DNA of 64,000 bases from Delphinapterus leucas (GCF_002288925.2 NW_022098058.1:1250021-1314020); one strand, 5' to 3'; positions 11,515-23,345 are shown, numbered from the stretch's first letter. Translations and numbers: made by a program. Notes: generated from the letters alone by a model not told the origin.

Positions 11515-11755
11515 AAGAGGTATTTATTGAGCAAATACTATGCCAGGCATTACTCTAAGCATATACAAGGATCATTTAAGCTTCGCAGCATCCCTATGAG
11601 GCAGATACTATTATCCCGATTTTACAGATTTTAAAAGAACAAACCTGAGGCATACTTTCCCAGAGCCACCCAATTAAGCAGGAATAAAGTCAAAATGAGA
11701 ACACAGCCTGCCAGACACAGAACCTGTGTCCTTAACCACACTCGACCCTGCCGCC
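11515..11755 (-). repeat. MIR, antisense
   Basis: 'tatttattgagcaaatactatgccaggcattactctaagc', 'ccctatgaggcagatactattatcccgattttacag' and 'aacctgtgtccttaaccac' are the inverted MIR blocks in order, nearly full length. Confidence 0.85.
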
Positions 11756-13359
11756 TGCATCAAGGACACTCAATTACAATGTCAAAAAAAAAAAGAGTCA
11801 ATGATTTTGAGCTGAACAGGGGCCTGTAAATTATCTGGGCCACTCATTTTATTTTACTGAGGCCCAAAGCAATGATTTTTTTATGCTCAAGTTTATACAA
11901 TCCAGTTGTAATATATGAGCATTTAACTAATACAAAGTCAAAATACACATGTGGCAAAAAAGAGAGTGATAAAAAGATAGTTTAAATAATGTAATTTTCT
12001 CCATAATAAATGATCGTTATATTGACTCTACTCACGGCACTTTATACATTATACATATACACATCTTACTATATAGTGTTACACACACTAAACCATGTAC
12101 ATTCTATTTTAAGGGCAATTTCAGGGACTGACATGACCCAACATGCTGACTTTGGGATCTAAACCCCTGTAAGACAGGCTTTGTCTCTGAAGGAGCTGAT
12201 GGCAAGAACCAAACTAGAAGCGGGGTCTCCTGACTCATGATCCAGCTTCCCTCCACCACTCCCACCTACGTCCCCTCTATTTGTTTACCTGGTTTTATTT
12301 CAAAGAAACCAACTGGTTCAGAGCATTGCAACACTGCCATTTAGAAAAGCTCAGAGCCAGAGACTCAAGCTACTGAGAAATCCGCGTGAATTACCACACT
12401 GCAGCCGTGCTTTCCAGATCACTGTTTCTAATTAAAGGGCCAGCTGACACATTACGTATCTCCTTGGGAAGCATCCCATCACACCACATAATCTCCCAGA
12501 TGTGCCTGGATTTCTCCTTCTCGCCTTTTTCATTGGTGTTCTCACCCTCGTCACCAAGTAGTGCTCATTTACCACGGCCGTCCCTGGGGAACGACGTAAG
12601 ACACTAAACTATGTGACTCAAAATAGACCAGCTTCCAGATCTTAAGGAGGACACAAGGATTCAGGACAATATTTAAACATCTCTGGCCCCAACCAACCTC
12701 CTCCTCCCAAACCCCACCCCCACCAAATTATTTCTTGAGCCACTACAGATGCACTGCCACCTCAAGGTCTCAAGTGCCCTTCCTGCTCCTCTCCACTTAA
12801 TTAAATCCCATCCATCCTTCAATTCCCAGTCCAAGTACCAGCCCCCGGAGAAGGCATCTCTGCTCATGTGATAGAGACCAGAGAGCCAAAGGGACATTTA
12901 AACATTGCCTGTGCCCAAGGTCACCAACTGCAGGCTGAACGGCTGTACAGTGTTATATACTATATATGGCTGTAGTTTTCTTGACTCTTCAAAGTGTTGA
13001 AGAGCTTGGTGTGTTAAAAATCACTGAACTTGTTGCGAACCCTTAAAACTCAGGAGATTTCACATAAAAGTTCTGGCTTTGTGGTTTGCCTTTAAAGACC
13101 AGCGATCTGGAAACACTGGGCTTATTTCCTACATGGCAACAATCAGATGAAAGGGAGTAGAAACTGCCCCCTCTGTACTTTTTTTCTGCACAAAAGTTTT
13201 GGTTTTGTGCTTTTTAAAAACATAATCAATGGTTACATAAATCTGCAATCAAACTATTTCACCAATTTCTAGGCTCAGGTTTTTTTCTGCATGCCATCTT
13301 TTAATCTCAGTATTTCATCTCACTTTTGTTCTTCATAAGGTTCATCTTTTAGCATTTCT
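11756..13359. other. mostly unassigned; MIR-like and L2-like traces
   Basis: 11820-11875 and 12190-12260 look like two parts of one MIR-like antisense repeat around AT-rich DNA. 12800-12870 ('catccttcaattcccagtccaagtacc') resembles L2. 12945-13140 ('aaagttctggctttgtggtttgcctttaaag...gatctggaaacactgg') recalls a DNA-transposon fossil I cannot name. No exon is recognised. Confidence 0.4.
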
Positions 13360-14230
13360 TTCAGCAAGCATCAGTGTGTACTGAACTTTCTTCTTTCTGC
13401 ATATCTGAAAATGCCTATCATCCTCACTCTCGAGTGCTGGTTTAGCTGAGCGGAGGCTTCTGGGCTGACAGTCGTACTTGCTCAGCTTTTTCAAGGTGCT
13501 CCCTCACTGTCCTCTGGCAGCTGCTGTTGCGGATGAGAAGTTTGCTGTCAGGCTAGTTGTTACTCCTTTGCAGGTAATTTGCCTCTTCTCCGTGGAGCTT
13601 TTAAGAGTTTGTCTGTGCTCTTACGGTTCTGAAGTTGCGCTACAACATGTCTAGATGTGAATTTATTTTTATCTGTCACTTATGGTTGCTTTTTTCAACC
13701 CTAGAACTCACATCTTTCTTTGGTTATGAGAAAATGTGCATTCACTGTCTAATCAAATATTGCCTCTCATTCATCTCCTCTATTCTCTTCTTCTGAAACT
13801 CTGACATATATTAGAGTCTTTTGATCTATTCTCTGTGTCTCTTAACTGCTCTTTCATATTTTTAATTTCTCATCCTGGGTTGAGTCCCTGATGAACTCCT
13901 CAGTACCGACTTCTAATTCACCAGCCCTTTCTTCAGTTATGTCCAGTATTGAGTCTATCCCCTCTATTGAGGTTTTATTAAGAGATTCAAAACTATATAT
14001 TTCCTGATTTCTAATTGGTTCTTTTTATATTCTGTGTTCTTGTTTAGTTTCTGCTTACATGTATTTCATTTATTCTTATTCTTTTTTATAGATTATATTC
14101 CTTTCTTCAGCCCTTTGAGGATCCTCCTCACACATAGTTTGAAGACATCATTAGCTTTCACTCTTATTTCTTGTAGTCTGAAGTGAATTCATTTCCCTAT
14201 TGTTGATTGTGCTGGCTATATTCCTTTCTT
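13360..14230 (-). mobile_element. probable old L1 (L1M-type), antisense
   Basis: A run of T-rich blocks ('gctgctgttgcggatgagaagtttgctgtcaggc', 'tttcttcagttatgtcc...gagtctatcccctctattgagg', 'tttcctgatttctaattggttctttttatat') matches a pattern that recurs in antisense L1M copies across mammals. No frame survives. Subfamily and 3' limit are uncertain, and it may extend toward 14800. Confidence 0.5.
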
Positions 14231-15124
14231 TCTTTCTCTTTTTTTCTTAGCAATAGTTTTCCTCCCACGTGTTTTGGAATCTGGAACCGTAGGCTTATCT
14301 TGAGTGGGAGGTTTGTTTTGTGCCTGTTGCATTCTCTACCTATATATATATCTATCTGGCATTTTGCACTAGGCTTTTCCTGGACCACTAGAGTCCCCCG
14401 TGCAGACCACACCCCAGTGGCAGCTCAGGGCTTAAATCCCATGGTGATACTGGGAACGCTCAAGCTTACCACTGAGTGCTGGGGGACTTGACTTGCTGGG
14501 TACTGTCTGCAAGGATATATTAGCATCTCACTTTCTATTTGTCATAGCCGTAGGCAGCAGTCAAGAGGAGCTTTTTTCCAGTCTTCTTTTCCAAGTGAGG
14601 GAACCCCACTTCAGCTCCAGATTTCAAGCAATAAACCTGGCTCTGGAACCCTGCCTCTCATCGGGCACTTTGAATTCCCCATTTCCTCTCCAAAATGTAT
14701 TCCAGGGGAAGTTGCCACTTGGTCTTATCACTAAAGTATTGAGGCTCCAGCCCAGGAGTGGGGAAGAACTATACTGGCCAGAGGAGCAAGATCTATTAAC
14801 GAATTTCCCAAGGGACTTCCCCTAGATCTGGAAAAGTGAGGGCAGCAGAAAAAAGCCCAGGTACGTATTTCAACAGACAAGATGCAGCCAGGCAAACAGA
14901 GCAGGGCCTAGTACCTCAAAGGGGCATCCCCTGTACCCTTCATTTCCAAATAAAGAAAAATATTTATTAAGACTGTACTCTGTACCCCCAAGTACCCTAT
15001 TTTCTTTAATATTCCAAGCATGGATCCACAGATTTATCTGAATTTTTCAACCTGCTTATATTTCTGGGGCACATATTTTTCTTGAGGGTAACGAATACCA
15101 TATGTGCTACTTGAAAAAAAAACC
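14231..15124. other. no confident feature
   Basis: It may hold more of the preceding antisense L1. Contains a short (TA)n at about 14340-14350. A 110-codon plus-strand frame at 14493-14825 shows no recognisable domain. Confidence 0.4.
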
Positions 15125-15265
15125 CTGACATTTATTGAGTGTTCACTATGCACTAGGTACTATCTAAGTAAATTTACACATATTAGCAACTTTCAGCCTC
15201 AAAACAACCCTGTGAGGCAGATGCTGCTGTACTCCTTATATATGATAGGGGAAAGGGAAGCTTGA
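15125..15265 (-). repeat. MIR, antisense
   Basis: 'catttattgagtgttcactatgcactaggtactatctaag' then 'aacaaccctgtgaggcagatgctgctgtactcc' are inverted MIR 3' and core blocks. Confidence 0.8.
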
Positions 15266-16104
15266 GATGTACCCAAAATGTCCCCAGAGCTCCCATTCTT
15301 GGCCATTACATGACCGGCCTTCTCTAGTTTACACTGGGGGACACCAGGAACTGAAGTAAGAGGACCCAAAGAAGAAAATGAAATCTAAACCAAAGGGTTG
15401 AGGGCAACTTATACATCTCTAACCCACACATATATATAGACACCAAACAATTAAAACACAAACTACTATAGGCAGGAGGGACAACTTCCTGTTTCTTGGA
15501 AACTAACACAGGAAGTAATCCAGAGGAGCATTTTTAGGCTCAAGGGAAGATTCTTCAAGGGGAAACTCATACTCAGAAGTTGCTCGCATACCATTTAATG
15601 AATAAGAGCCATTGTTATTTTCACCTAATACTTATGTGAAAGTCCTAATCTCTGAAAGTCCAGCTAAAATAACTCTTTCAGGTATTACCTAGAAGGAGCG
15701 AGCCTGGCTGCACCCGCCAAGGCGATGCGAGAACAAAGCCCCTTCCTAGCTGGGGTGAAACCATGCGGCCCAGCCAGGATTCTATCTGAGTCTCCTGTCC
15801 GCTCAAACCTGGGAGCATTCCGTAGGGCACTCTCACAGAAAACATCGGTCCTTTACAAAGAGTAGGGGGTGGGGAGGGATTCTAGTCAAATTGGAGGTTT
15901 TATCAACCAGGATCATCTTGAGTTTTTGCTCCATGAGCCAAGAGCAGTACATCAAGTCTGTAGCGCCCCTGGGACATCCGGGTCCCTATGTAAAGAGGGG
16001 CCCAGTGATAATATTAAGATCTTTCAGTTCTCACTGGCTGGAGTTTGTTTCACAGTAATATTCCCTTAGGTTCACACAGCACTTGCTGTTTGAACAATTA
16101 TATT
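15266..16104. other. no recognised feature
   Basis: No repeat family or exon supported. Frames are 60-66 codons on either strand. Confidence 0.45.
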
Positions 16105-16250
16105 CACGTGTCTGATTGAATTGATTCTCCCCAAAACCCAGGGAGGTGGGTATTAATTACCCCCATGTCCCAGATGAGGAATTATCCCATATCACCTGCC
16201 GAAAGTCCCACAAGAAAGAAGTGGCAAAGCTGGGGCTCAAATCACAAACT
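16105..16250 (-). repeat. MIR, antisense
   Basis: 'ggtgggtattaattacccccatgtcccagatgagg' and 'agtggcaaagctggggctcaaatc' match inverted MIR core blocks. Confidence 0.65.
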
Positions 16251-16492
16251 TAAATCTTCTCTGGAGGGAAATTTAAGAAGCTATTCCCTCTTTTTGCACA
16301 GAAAGAAAAGTAAAGAATTGCAGACAGGATTCCATGGCAGTAGGGTTCCCTGGGTCTCATCCGCAGTGTAGGACTGGGTGTCTCCTAAGGAATTCAACAC
16401 TAAAAACCCCTGGAGAGCAGGTTCACCCTCACTCCAATCTGCACCATAAACCACAATTTGGGCAAGTGAAAGCCTTAGAAACCTGCAGGAGA

Positions 16493-16710
16493 TGGACTTC
16501 CCTGGTGGCGCAGTGGATAAGACTCCAAGCTCCCACTGCAGGAGGCCAGGGTTCGATCCCTGTTTAGGGAACTAGGTGCCACATGCATGCCGCAACTAAG
16601 AGTCCACATGCTACAACTAAGGACCCGGCCTGCTGCAACTAAGACCCGCCCGGTGCAACCAAATACATAAATACATAAATATTAAAAAAAAAAAAAAGAA
16701 AAGAAAGAAA
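16493..16710 (+). mobile_element. CHR-2-type SINE with perfect target duplication
   Basis: The head is ttccctggtggcgcagtgg, with a B-box-like gggttcgatccc. A shortened body of 'caactaag' modules follows, then a tail (ATACATAAATACATAAAT plus A-run). The 15-bp duplication gaaacctgcaggaga is identical at 16478-16492 and 16711-16725. The short body suggests an internal deletion relative to the copy at 11081. Confidence 0.96.
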
Positions 16711-16725
16711 GAAACCTGCAGGAGA

Positions 16726-17224
16726 CACTGAAGGGGGCTTGCCCAAGTGAAACCCTAGCCCCTTGGCAGCCTAAATTCACTCCAGTCCCTTCCTGTTCAC
16801 ATTCTTAAGAGTGAGCCCCTCAGACACCAGTTCAGGCCCAAATGAGGTCAAAAGGCACCAAAGGGTAAAGTGTGTCTGCCTCAGCGTCCAGTCATATTCC
16901 ATGCTCTGGCGCTGGAGCTATAACTCTCTTTGCCTGCCCACGTAGATTCCAGGTTCTCATACCTGCCGCCCAGATTCCCTTTGCCAGACCCCTCCTGACC
17001 TCCGGTATCTGCCTGTCCTTGAGTTCTCAGCCCATCTCTCGATGCTTGTCAGTCTTTGTAGATCCCTGATGACACCTGCTTGGCTGTTAACCTCTGCTAG
17101 TTCCCCTACCTAATGCTGCCTTCCGAGGCCAGACACTTCATGATAGGCACTTCCCCTGGCCGGCTTGCCTCATCTCACCAGCCACCTCCTTCTTGTCTCT
17201 GCCACCCATGCCATGGTAGGATAG
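16726..17224. other. no recognised feature
   Basis: Pyrimidine-rich single-copy-looking DNA with no supported exon or family. Confidence 0.45.
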
Positions 17225-17450
17225 CAACATTCATTCACTTAGCAATCAGTAAGCAAAGCCAGGTGCCCTACTAGGCACTGTGGTGGAATATAAGGGCAAC
17301 CAAGATACAAGCCTTGGCCCTACCATTTAAAAGGGAATTACATGTAACCCAGGTTTTAAATAACTTCATGTTTATGTTCTTGTCTTCCAAATGGACTCTG
17401 TGCTCCTGAGGGTAAAGACCATGTCTCATATTGTCCCATTTTTAAAGGTG
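17225..17450. mobile_element. two short L2 ends in opposite orientation
   Basis: 17225-17345 ('ttcattcacttagcaatcagtaagc...ctactaggcactgtggtgg') reads as antisense L2. 17350-17450 ('ggactctgtgctcctgagggtaaagaccatgtctcatat') reads as sense L2 3' end. Both are short. Confidence 0.55.
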
Positions 17451-17789
17451 CTCCACCCCCAAGCCTTCCCCTAACGCTTTGCCACGCCAGAGAGGCCAGC
17501 ACCACCATCCTGCCCGTTTTAAAAAATTATGATTTACACTGCTTTTCTCTAACTGTCTACCTGCAAAATGAGCAAATGGAAAGCAACAGGTGGGAAGACA
17601 GGCCTCCTAGGTACAGAGCTAGGAAAGGGATCTGTGTGCAAGCCCTACTGGAGAAGGCAGTGGGGCTACCCATCACCCCGTACCTTGCTGCATGCTGCCT
17701 TCCACGGCTAGGGTGGATGGATCATGTCTCTTTCCCCTCAAATACCTTGAGGAATTCTCCATTTCCTTGCCTCAAGGCCCTGCCAAATC
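17451..17789. other. no recognised feature
   Basis: No family or exon recognised. A 97-codon plus-strand frame runs from here into the following MIR and is not protein-like. Confidence 0.4.
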
Positions 17790-17950
17790 AGGTAGTGGCT
17801 GAGAATGTGGGCCCTGGAGCCAGGCTGCCTGGGTTCAAATCCCAGCTTTACCACTGTCTGCTTGTGTGACCTTGGCCAAGGCACTTAACTGGTCAGAGAG
17901 TAATGCCTACCTTTTAGGGTTATATAGTATGGATGAAAGAATTCACAGGA
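17790..17950 (+). repeat. MIR, well preserved
   Basis: 'gtgggccctggagccaggctgcctgggttcaaatcccagctttaccactgtctgcttgtgtgaccttggcc' matches the MIR 5' half very closely, including the tRNA-like B-box region. Confidence 0.92.
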
Positions 17951-17959
17951 GTTTATGTA

Positions 17960-18500
17960 TTCTGTGGTGGCTTTTCAATACGATCACAAATCCTTTGACC
18001 CGCTCTCTTCAAAAGGGGCCTAGGAACATCCTTCATCTCCCCTTAAGTGTGGGATGTAGTCAGTGACTCGCTTCTAATGAATGGACTGTGGCAGAAGTGA
18101 TGGTGTATGACTTCTAAGACGAGGTCATACAAGGCGCTGTGGTTTCCTCCTTACTCTCCCTGTGGGATCACTCTCTGTGGAAGCCAGCTGCCACGTTGTG
18201 AGGACACTCCAACAGCCCTGTGGAGTCCCTGTGGAGAGGAACTGAGGCCTCCAGCCAACAGCCAGGTGAGTTGCGTATCTTCAAAGTGAATCCTCTAGCC
18301 CCAGTTAAGCCCTTAGATGACTGCAGCCCTGGGATCTCAACTGCAAGCTCGTGAGAGAGCCTGAGCCAGAACCACCCAGCTAACACTCCTGATTCCTGAT
18401 CCACAGAAGCTGTGTGAGCCAGAAAATGTTTGTTGTTTCTAAACTGCTATGTTTTGGGATAACTTGTTTCACGGCAATAAATAACTATTACATATGTGAA
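17960..18500 (+). mobile_element. LTR-like repeat, family not assigned
   Basis: A typical MaLR-like LTR ending: 'gaaaatgtttgttgtttctaaactgctatgttttgggataacttgtttcacggcaataaataac'. Upstream, 'cagtgactcgcttctaatgaatggactgtggcagaagtgatggtg' fits the same class. No internal region adjoins it. Confidence 0.55.
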
Positions 18501-18514
18501 GAATTTATATATAT

Positions 18515-18585
18515 AAAGAGTTAATAAAGAAACTTAGAACAGTGCCTGGCACATGGAAAGGGCTCAATATTATTATTATTTTACA
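18515..18585 (+). repeat. MIR 3' end
   Basis: 'gaacagtgcctggcacatggaaagggctcaatattattatt' is the MIR terminal block. Confidence 0.7.
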
Positions 18586-18639
18586 TTACAAAATCACAGT
18601 AGTTTATGTATTATTCGCCATGTCTACCAGATATTTTTA

Positions 18640-19090
18640 AATTTACAGAAAAACAATTTGAGCATCAAAATAAATAATGACTGTTGTGGATTATAGCCCA
18701 TTGAATAAAATAGAAATTCATGAGTTTGTGCTGATACAAATGAATGAATGGACAAACAAATAAATAAAGGTGTAAAGCCTCTACCTTGTAGTAGAATTGC
18801 AAATAATAAATGTAGAAGGAATTATAGAATCATCATTTGGCAAAACATGATGCTAAAAACTGCAGGGTCAAAGTTTGATGAGGAATAGAATCTGTACACT
18901 GTCTCAAAGTAGTTCCCACAAAATGCTTATTAAATAGTAATTTATTAATGAGTACAAAACACCTGTTAATCAACTTTGCAATGGAGAAACCTGGCAGACA
19001 CCATCTTAACCAACTGATAAATGTCAATATCACCAATAATGGGACAAATCAACATCACGTGCCTCTTGATATGATGCACTGAGAAGAACT
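18640..19090 (+). mobile_element. old L1 3' UTR (L1MC/D/E-like)
   Basis: 'ctgatacaaatgaatgaatgg' and 'gcagacaccatcttaaccaactgataaatgtcaatatcaccaataatgggac...gatatgatgcactgagaagaac' correspond to the 3' UTR of old L1 subfamilies. Non-coding here. Confidence 0.6.
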
Positions 19091-19164
19091 CCCAAGGGCC
19101 AGAGCCTGTCTTGTTTATCTCTTTATCCCCAGCAGTGCCTCGTAGAGTGGCAGCTCCTGCTCTC

Positions 19165-19325
19165 TGGGCACTGTGTGCCAGACGCTGCCCCAGATGCACT
19201 GGACACATCTCATCTCATCTGATCTTCACAATGACCCTAGGCTCTGAGAAGCAAGAAGAGGACCCAAGGTCACACAAGCAGTGAGACGCAGAAAGAGACA
19301 CAAACTCTATCTCCACGTTGGACTG
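19165..19325 (-). repeat. MIR, antisense
   Basis: 'gcactgtgtgccagacgctgccccagatgc', 'atctgatcttcacaatgaccctaggc' and 'caaggtcacacaagcagtgag' are inverted MIR blocks in order. Confidence 0.75.
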
Positions 19326-19639
19326 GCTCCCGTGGGCACTCAATAAATATTGAATCCAGTCCTCTCTGCAGCTCCAGGTTTATGGACACAGAGCAGTTGC
19401 TCCCAGGACAGAGCCGCATTCTCCTTCCTTCCTCCTTCTAAATATCAGAGCCAGCAATCAGAGGGAGAGAAAGTGCTGGACTCAGAGTCTGAAGGCTATA
19501 GTTTTGGCTCTGCCCATTACGTACAGGTAACTTACTCATGCTTACTGGGTCTCCATCTCCCTCAACTTTGGTCCAATGTGGTGGTTTCCAAATTTCTTTT
19601 AGCAACTGGATTTTTTTTCAAGAAAACTTTCCCATAAAA

Positions 19640-20097
19640 CCTCAATATATCATAGCAGTGTTATTTGCAATAGCCAAAAGGGGGAAGCAACACAAATGTC
19701 TATGGCTGGATGAAGGAATAAACAAAATGTGCTCTATACATACAATGGAATATTATTCAGCCTTAAAAGGGAAGGAAATTCTGACATATAACATGGATGA
19801 ACATCAAAAACATTATACTAAGTGAAATAAGCCAGACAAATATTGTATGATGCCACTTATATGAGGTCCCTAGAGGCACAAAGTAGAATGATGTTTGCGG
19901 GGGGTGGGGGTGGGGGGAGTGAGGAGTTAGTGTTTAAAGGATACAGAGTTTCAGTTTGGGGAGACAAAAAGGTTCTAAAGATGGATGGTGACAATGGCTG
20001 CACAATAATATGAATATACTCAATGCCACTGACCTGTATGCTTGAAAACGATTAAAGTGGTGAATTTTGTTATGTATATTTTGCCACAATTAAATAA
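19640..20097 (+). mobile_element. L1MB-type LINE-1 3' end
   Basis: It begins in the last codons of ORF2. The frame reads an MEYYSALK-like tail from 'atggaatattattcagccttaaa'. It then runs through a 3' UTR with 'gaaataagccagacaaatattgtatgatgccacttatatgaggtccctag', a G-rich patch (19899-19918) and 'caatgccactgacctgtatgcttgaaaacg'. The tail is AATAAATAAATA. The same 3' UTR type occurs at 63125-63935. Confidence 0.88.
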
Positions 20098-20539
20098 ATA
20101 AATACCTTAGTGTACACAATAGATGAAGCAAAAATAAAGAATGGAGTATTAAGATGCTCCCTTAACCCCACCCCACCCCACCCCCTCCAGTGACTGCAAA
20201 GAATCCCTACCCCTGAGGAGCACATGGACTATTTCAATCCTAATATTTGGGGCTCTGGGAGCAAGGTCTGCCCATGGAGCTTGCTGCCTACAATTTCAAT
20301 CCTGAGCAGCCCCTGCTCCCTCTGTTGCACTTGCTGGCTGCTGTGATGAAGCCCACGAGTTAAACCACAGTGAGGACAAGCCTCCCAACACAGGGACAAA
20401 GGCTCCAGGATGATCCGGCAGGCAGGAGCACTCCCAGGGAAGCTGGCTTTGGGTGAAGCACTTGAGGGTGGGCAGGCGAGGGGACAGGAGCTTAACAGCC
20501 TGGTGGCACAGCTGCACTCATTACTCCACGGCTTCCCAT
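20098..20539. other. no recognised feature except a C-rich run
   Basis: Contains CCCCA repeats at 20166-20187, which are G-rich on the minus strand. No gene is supported. Confidence 0.45.
20166..20187. repeat. (CCCCA)n simple repeat
   Basis: About four CCCCA units. The minus strand has four G-runs spaced by T and could form a G-quadruplex. Confidence 0.85.
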
Positions 20540-20690
20540 CCCGACCCTGGGCGATTCGATCAACTTCTCAGAGCCTCAGTTTCCACTTTTATAAAAAGGG
20601 AACAGTAATAGCAGTAGCTGCCTCATAGGATGTGTTGAGGATTAACTGAGATAATGTACATAAAAGTGCCTGGCGCAGTAAGTGATTCAG
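20540..20690 (+). repeat. MIR
   Basis: 'ctcagagcctcagtttccacttttataaaaagggaacagtaatagcagtagctgcctcataggatgtgttgaggattaactgagataatgtacataaaagtgcctggcgc' matches the MIR core and 3' half. Confidence 0.9.
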
Positions 20691-20734
20691 AAAGCGTGAT
20701 GCTATATGATGGGGGTGGTGTCCTGTGGCAGTCA

Positions 20735-20930
20735 AGGGGTGGGCTTTGGAGGTGGCCTCTGCCACTTACCAGCTGTATGATTTTGAGAGAGTTACCCTGT
20801 CTGTGCTTCACTTTCCTCATCTATAAAAGAGGGTGATCATCGTACCCACTTCTTAGGTTGTTAGGAAGATTAAATGGGCTGATTGAGGTAAGATTGTTAG
20901 GAGGATGCCTGGTCCATAGCATAGATGTGA
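20735..20930 (+). repeat. second MIR in tandem
   Basis: 'ctctgccacttaccagctgtatgattttgagagagttaccctgtctgtgcttcactttcctcatctataaaagaggg' is the MIR core, only about 45 bp after the previous MIR and on the same strand. Confidence 0.88.
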
Positions 20931-21132
20931 AGCATCTCACCAGGCCTGTCTGACCAGGCCTCCTAAGGCGGCAGCCCTGGCTGAACTGAGGGGGATGGAG
21001 CCTGCATAATGACGCTGGTCTGTCTGAGCCAAACCAGATTATACTGCCCAAACCAAACACAGGCCATGGGGGCCTGCTCTGTAGCCCAGGGCCGCACTCC
21101 TGGGAGAGAGAATGGCTCCAAGCTGGGCAAAG

Positions 21133-21161
21133 TGGGGGCGGGGGCGGGGTTTCCAGGGAGG
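21133..21161 (+). other. G-quadruplex-like run
   Basis: Two runs of five G and one of four separated by single C, then GGGAGGG after a 6-nt gap. This meets the usual G3+N1-7 pattern on the plus strand. Confidence 0.7.
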
Positions 21162-21414
21162 GTCAACTGGGGAAGCAGCCGAGAAGGAAACAAGATTGTT
21201 CTCCAGTCTTCCCTCCAAAACAAGCAGAGGGCGTGCCGTGGACCAAGGGCCTCAGATTTGCCGTTTATGGTCTTGACCAAAGGTATTTTGAAAATGTGGC
21301 CGCCTTTGTGCTTTCCCCTTGGTCTTCACCTGTGGCTCACCGCTGAAGCCAGAAGGCTAAATTTAGGCCACTCTGCTGCTTGGGCCCAGCGGGAAGGCTG
21401 CTGCTTTCAGAGCA

Positions 21415-21446
21415 AAGAGGGGAGGGGAGGTGGGGGGCAGGGGGTG
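21415..21446 (+). other. second G-quadruplex-like run
   Basis: Successive G-runs (gaggggaggggaggtggggg followed by cagggggt) again fit the G3+N1-7 pattern, about 270 bp after the first run and on the same strand. Confidence 0.65.
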
Positions 21447-21760
21447 CACAGGAAAAAGGAGGAGGCAGACTCCACCCAAGGGCTTCTGGGTGCTTCTACG
21501 ATCCTGGCCATAGGCCTGGCCTGAACCATGGCAAGGACCTCGGCTCCAGGCCTCCAGCAAGCCGTGCCTGGGTCAGGTTGTGGACCTGGGGCCTGTGCAC
21601 AAGCGGCACTGGGTGAGTCAGAGACCCCAGGATCCCACCCGTGGGAAACACTCACAGGAAACTCTGACACTCCCAGTGGAAACCCTTGTCATTGTCACCA
21701 CTGGGACAGATTCATCTCAGCTCTTCACAAATGAGGAAGTTGGGGCCCACTGTTTCCACT

Positions 21761-22499
21761 GAATGTGCATCCACTATTCCAGGACTGTATGAAGCACCTT
21801 AGGTGCAGCATCCCCTTTAATTCCCAGCAACAACTATTATTTCTATATTATTATAAGCCTATAGCTGGTAAACAGCTTGGCTGATCTTTTTCAGGCCCTC
21901 ATGCCTTTAAACATCAGAATCTACCACATAAATTGGGGAACCGAATTGCTCAAACCTCCCAGCAAGGACCACTGGTGCTGAGCTCGGACCTCAAATCCCC
22001 TGACAACCAGACCAATTTACACGCACCCCTACACACACACACAGTTATTCTGAAAAATCTCCCTAACGGAGACATCAGGTGTGGCCACTGCTAAGCCTCT
22101 CCTTGCCCCTTGAACCCTATCCTCTTTCTTCCCACACAGTGTAGGCATTTCAGGTGGATGTCACAGCCACTCCGTACTCCATATTGTCTATATCATTATT
22201 CTCAATATCCATGATATTCATACTGCACCCTGCTGTTAGCTGATCTTCCCTTTGATCCTCATAGGAGCTCTTCTTTTACAGATAGGAAAACAGCTAAAGT
22301 CCCAGGATTGCTAAATAACCCAGATGGAGACACACAGCTTCACCCCCAGTTCCAGATGGAAGCCTGAAATTAATGAGCCCCTTCCCTGTCCCTCCATCTG
22401 CTCCTCAAATCCCTGCCTCCAGTGTCCCTGTGAGCCACAAACCCTGCCCAAGGCGGCCCTCTGCCCTTCCTGTTCTCTAGCTTTTCTGACCCCTTTCTG
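21761..22499. other. weak antisense MIR traces, otherwise nothing
   Basis: 21790-21890 and 22230-22350 ('ttttacagataggaaaacagctaaagtcccagg') hint at antisense MIR. A short (AC)n occurs at about 22030-22042. No exon is recognised. Confidence 0.35.
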
Positions 22500-23075
22500 A
22501 TCCTTGTCCTATACCTTCTGTCTATTCTGCTGCAAAGTCACAACTTTATGGGCTTAGCTCTTCCCAGGGTTCTGACCATGTCACTCCTCGTGCTTCAGAC
22601 TCATCTGTGGCTTCCCTTGGCTCTTAGGATAAAGGCCAAAATCCTTAAGAACCTTCAGGTCCCACGTGTGTGCTTGCCCCAGGTTACCTTTCCACTGCCC
22701 CTCCTCCCCGCCACCTCCACCCTGCCTCAGCCACACGGGCCATTTTTCAGTCCTCCATCCCCAGGGCCTTTGTACATGCTGTTCCCTTGGTCTGGCTGCT
22801 CCTTACCTGGTTAACACCCATTCATCTTTCAAATCGTCATTCCTCCCTCCCTGAACCCTCTGTCTAATACCCCCTTGTAAAATGCTCTCACAGATCTAAA
22901 TTCTGCTCCTTCAAAGTCTTACCTCAGGTGTAATTATTCATCCCATACACGTGATTACCTGATAAGTGAGGAAGAAACCCTATTAGGAAGAAAACCCAAG
23001 AAGAGTGGGCACTATAACTGTTTTCACTTATCACTGCATCCCTATCACCAAACGCTTGAATGAATGAACGAATCG
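22500..23075 (+). mobile_element. L2 LINE fragment
   Basis: The L2 blocks are in order: 'gaccatgtcactcctcgtgcttcag', 'tggcttcccttggctcttaggataaaggccaaaatccttaag', 'cagggcctttgtacatgctgttcccttggtctggctgctcc', 'cattcatctttcaaatcg', ending at 'gcttgaatgaatgaacg'. Good colinearity over more than 500 bp. Confidence 0.88.
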
Positions 23076-23079
23076 CCCT

Positions 23080-23345
23080 CTACCTACTGCCTAAGCCCCA
23101 GTCTAGCCTTCCTTGACACCACTCTTCCCTCACAGCCCTCTCCTGTGGAAGCCGCCCACCTCTCGGCTCTCACTTGGTTCGTCTACCGCTTGCACTCATC
23201 AGCTGCCTTTCCCTCCTCTGAAGACCACACCGCCCACTAGGCTGCGCGCTCCCTGAGGGCGGGCATCGTGTCTGTCTCCCGCTCTGTAACTCCAGGACCC
23301 AGCCCGTAAGAGGCACTGAGTAAGTATTTGTTGAACGAATGACTG
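23080..23345 (+). mobile_element. second L2 3' end, directly following
   Basis: 'ggctgcgcgctccctgagggcgggcatcgtgtctgtctcccgctctgtaactccaggacccagcccgtaagaggcactgagtaagtatttgttgaacgaatgac' is a clear L2 terminus. Two L2 tails in tandem mean two separate insertions, not one element. Confidence 0.9.

Larger units (their letters stand above)
20931..21760. other. GC-rich block without a supported gene
   Basis: Higher GC than its surroundings, with two G-quadruplex-like runs (listed separately). Frames of 171 codons (+, 21009-21524) and 105 codons (-, 20963-21280) overlap one another, are low in sequence identity to anything I know, and lack exon signals. CpG density is modest, so I do not call an island. 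Confidence 0.45.

Noticed and set aside
16493..16560. tRNA-like A and B boxes (also at 63549 and 11421)
   Set aside because: They are the heads of CHR SINEs with poly(A) tails and target duplications, not tRNA genes.
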